From positions 1 to 6,530 of the forward strand of contig CALMPZ010000464.1 of NCBI GenBank assembly GCA_937871645.1: 6,530 nucleotides of DNA, written 5' to 3'. Origin of the DNA: an uncultured Polymorphobacter sp. GTDB lineage: Bacteria > Pseudomonadota > Alphaproteobacteria > Sphingomonadales > Sphingomonadaceae. The position numbers and the translations under genes are program-made. Within the stretch, counting starts at the first letter, position 1. Every line of letters starts with the position of its first letter. The notes under the pieces were generated by a model. The model had not been told where the DNA came from. It ran no database searches and saw nothing but the letters and a program-made list of their open reading frames with translations. Positions 5,401 through 6,530 of the stretch are shown here, piece by piece.

Positions 5401-5410
5401 AAGTACCGGG

Positions 5411-6016
5411 ATGACGACGCAAAAGCCGCTTTGCATTGCTATCATCGATGAAAGTCCGGCGCGTGCGGCGGTGCTTGAGGCAGGGTTGCGTGAGGCAGGC
5501 GTCAACGAAATCCACCTGATTACCGAACGCTTCCAGCTGTTGCGGCAGATTGCCCAAATCGCACCTGATGTCGTGCTTATCGATCTGGAATCGCCGCGCC
5601 GCGACGTGCTTGACGAGATGTTCGCGGTGTCGCGTGCCGTCGCCCGCCCGATTGCGATGTTTGTCGACCAGTCCGATACCTCGATGATGGAGGCGGCGAT
5701 CGACGCGGGCGTGTCGGCCTATGTCGTCGACGGCTTGCGCAAGGAGCGCATCAAGGCGGTGCTCGACTTGTCGATTGCGCGTTTCAATGCGTTCCGGCGG
5801 CTGCAGGACGAACTCCACGAGGCGCGTTCCGAACTCGCCGACCGCAAGACCATCGACCGCGCCAAGGCGCTGATCATGCGCCAGCGCGGGCTGGATGAAG
5901 AAGCCGCCTATACGCTGCTGCGTTCGACCGCAATGCGTCAGTCGCGGCGCATTGTCGATATCGCCAGCGCGCTCGTCACCGCCGACGAACTGCTCGGCCC
6001 GGGAGTGGTGCCATGA
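5411..6016 (+). CDS. nasT: NasT-like ANTAR-domain transcription antiterminator
   Basis: This is a 201-residue cytosolic regulator with a pseudo-receiver domain (about 6-120), a helical linker (about 120-143) and an ANTAR RNA-binding domain (about 142-196). In the receiver, Asp13 and Asp58 (in V-V-L-I-D-L-E-S-P-R-R-D) are at the acidic-pocket and phosphoacceptor positions. The usual K-P near the end is replaced by D-G-L-R. The ANTAR domain shows R-K-x-I-D-R-A-K-A-L-I-M (145-156), L-D-E-E-A-A-Y-x-L-L-R (161-171) and A-M-R-Q-S-R-R-I-V-D-I-A (174-185), as in NasT. Known NasT proteins bind twin-hairpin RNA and prevent termination upstream of nitrate-assimilation genes, and are held inactive by NasS without nitrate. 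The ATG at 5411 fits the NasT N-terminus better than the in-frame ATG at 5363, which lies inside a leader hairpin. The stop overlaps nasS as ATGA. Confidence 0.88.
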   Translation: MTTQKPLCIAIIDESPARAAVLEAGLREAGVNEIHLITERFQLLRQIAQIAPDVVLIDLESPRRDVLDEMFAVSRAVARPIAMFVDQSDTSMMEAAIDAGVSAYVVDGLRKERIKAVLDLSIARFNAFRRLQDELHEARSELADRKTIDRAKALIMRQRGLDEEAAYTLLRSTAMRQSRRIVDIASALVTADELLGPGVVP

Positions 6017-6530
6017 CGCTGACACGGGTGCGCATCGGTTTCCTGCCGCTGGTCGACAGCGCCATCCTGATTGCGGCGCAGGCGTTGGGCTTTGCCGAGG
6101 CCGAGGGGTTGCAGCTCGACCTGTCGCGTGAGGCGAGCTGGGCGAATATTCGCGATAAATTGGTCTACCGCCACCTCGACGCCGCGCACATGCTCGCCGG
6201 GCTGCCGATTGCCGCGACGCTGGGACTGTCACGCGCGCCGACGCCGGTGATCGCGCCGTTCTGCCTCGGGCTCAACGGCAATGCGGTGACGCTGGCGACA
6301 CCGCTGGCGGCTGAAATCGAGGCGGCGACCGGCGCGGCGATCGACTGCAACGACCCGCGCGGCGCGGCTCACGGACTTGCGGCGCTGGTCGCGGCGCGCG
6401 CGGCACGCGGTGCGCCGCCGCTACGGCTGGGCATCCCGCACCGGTTTTCGTCGCACAACTATATTCTGCGCTACTGGCTCGCCTACGCCGGCATCGACGG
6501 CTTCATCGCGGATCACGTGACGGTGCCCGA
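6013..6530 (+). CDS. nasS: NasS-like nitrate sensor, 3' end missing
   Basis: This is a partial gene. The first 172 codons are present and the gene runs off the right edge. It belongs to the NrtA/CmpA periplasmic-binding-protein-like family but has no signal peptide, as expected for the cytosolic sensor NasS. Visible hallmarks are G-F-L-P-L-V-D-S-A (9-17), L-S-R-E-A-S-W-A-N-I-R-D-K-L (37-50), L-D-A-A-H-M-L-A-G-L-P (55-65), L-N-G-N-A-V-T (87-93) and S-S-H-N-Y-I-L-R-Y-W-L (145-155). Known NasS binds NasT when nitrate or nitrite is absent and releases it when the ligand binds. The start overlaps the nasT stop by the ATGA tetranucleotide, so the pair is probably made in balanced amounts. An ABC-transporter NrtA or a nitrate-binding NasF would normally carry an export signal, which argues against those alternatives. 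Confidence 0.88.
   Translation, partial: MTLTRVRIGFLPLVDSAILIAAQALGFAEAEGLQLDLSREASWANIRDKLVYRHLDAAHMLAGLPIAATLGLSRAPTPVIAPFCLGLNGNAVTLATPLAAEIEAATGAAIDCNDPRGAAHGLAALVAARAARGAPPLRLGIPHRFSSHNYILRYWLAYAGIDGFIADHVTVP

Larger units (their letters stand above)
5077..5410 (+). other. Hairpin-rich intergenic region and leader upstream of nasT
   Basis: This 334-base stretch has no gene I can support. It holds a series of hairpins. These include the 8-bp stem at 5083-5107, a TAGC-GA-CGCC / GGCG-GCTA stem with a bulge (5209-5229), a 7-bp stem AACCGGA / TCCGGTT (5249-5273), and a stem around a CAAG loop (5290-5305). The nasT-proximal hairpins at 5349-5364 and 5384-5400 are listed separately. TATAAG at 5307-5312 is a possible -10 box without a clear -35. 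A degenerate sigma54-like element lies at 5314-5329. Confidence 0.4.

Noticed and set aside
1..6530. Mobile elements, CRISPR arrays, tRNA or rRNA genes
   Set aside because: I saw no transposase, terminal inverted repeats with target duplications, spaced direct repeats, or tRNA-like cloverleaf on either strand.

Overview
The window is GC-rich with strongly G/C-ending codons and tight ATGA gene overlaps. Its gene set (metY-type sulfhydrylase start, beta-before-alpha nitrile hydratase, NasT-NasS) fits an alphaproteobacterium, most plausibly a sphingomonad. The taxonomy is inference from composition and gene content only.

Left part (minus strand): the first 25 codons of an O-acetylhomoserine sulfhydrylase-like gene run off the left edge. 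A SnoaL-like/NTF2-fold protein of 129 residues lies upstream of it and ends in a hairpin plus T-run. The SnoaL-like gene is divergent from the next operon. The shared intergenic region carries nested perfect inverted repeats that overlap a good sigma70-type promoter facing right.

Centre (plus strand): a nitrile-degradation operon. It opens with a previously unlisted 52-codon ORF (813-971) whose stop codon lies inside the ribosome binding site of the nitrile hydratase beta subunit. The beta and alpha subunits (ATGA overlap) and an amidase-signature amidase follow. Nitrile hydratase would convert nitriles to amides, and the amidase would release carboxylate plus ammonia. No recognisable nitrile hydratase activator gene is present. 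The metal-site motif of the alpha subunit is C-T-Q-C-S-C rather than the usual C-T-L-C-S-C of cobalt enzymes.

Right part (plus strand): a nitronate monooxygenase gene with its own plausible promoter and a strong hairpin after its stop. A 334-base hairpin-rich gap follows, then nasT (ANTAR-domain antiterminator) overlapping nasS (nitrate sensor, cut by the right edge). The nasT leader contains one hairpin with a six-base loop having A at position 1 and G at position 4, the hallmark of ANTAR-binding RNA. A second hairpin runs into the nasT ribosome binding site, so autoregulation is possible.

Taken together, most of the window (about 700-6530) looks like a nitrogen-scavenging region: nitriles, amides, nitronates and nitrate sensing. 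The strongest leads are the coupled 52-residue ORF, the operator-promoter overlap, the variant metal motif with no activator gene, and the nasT leader hairpins.
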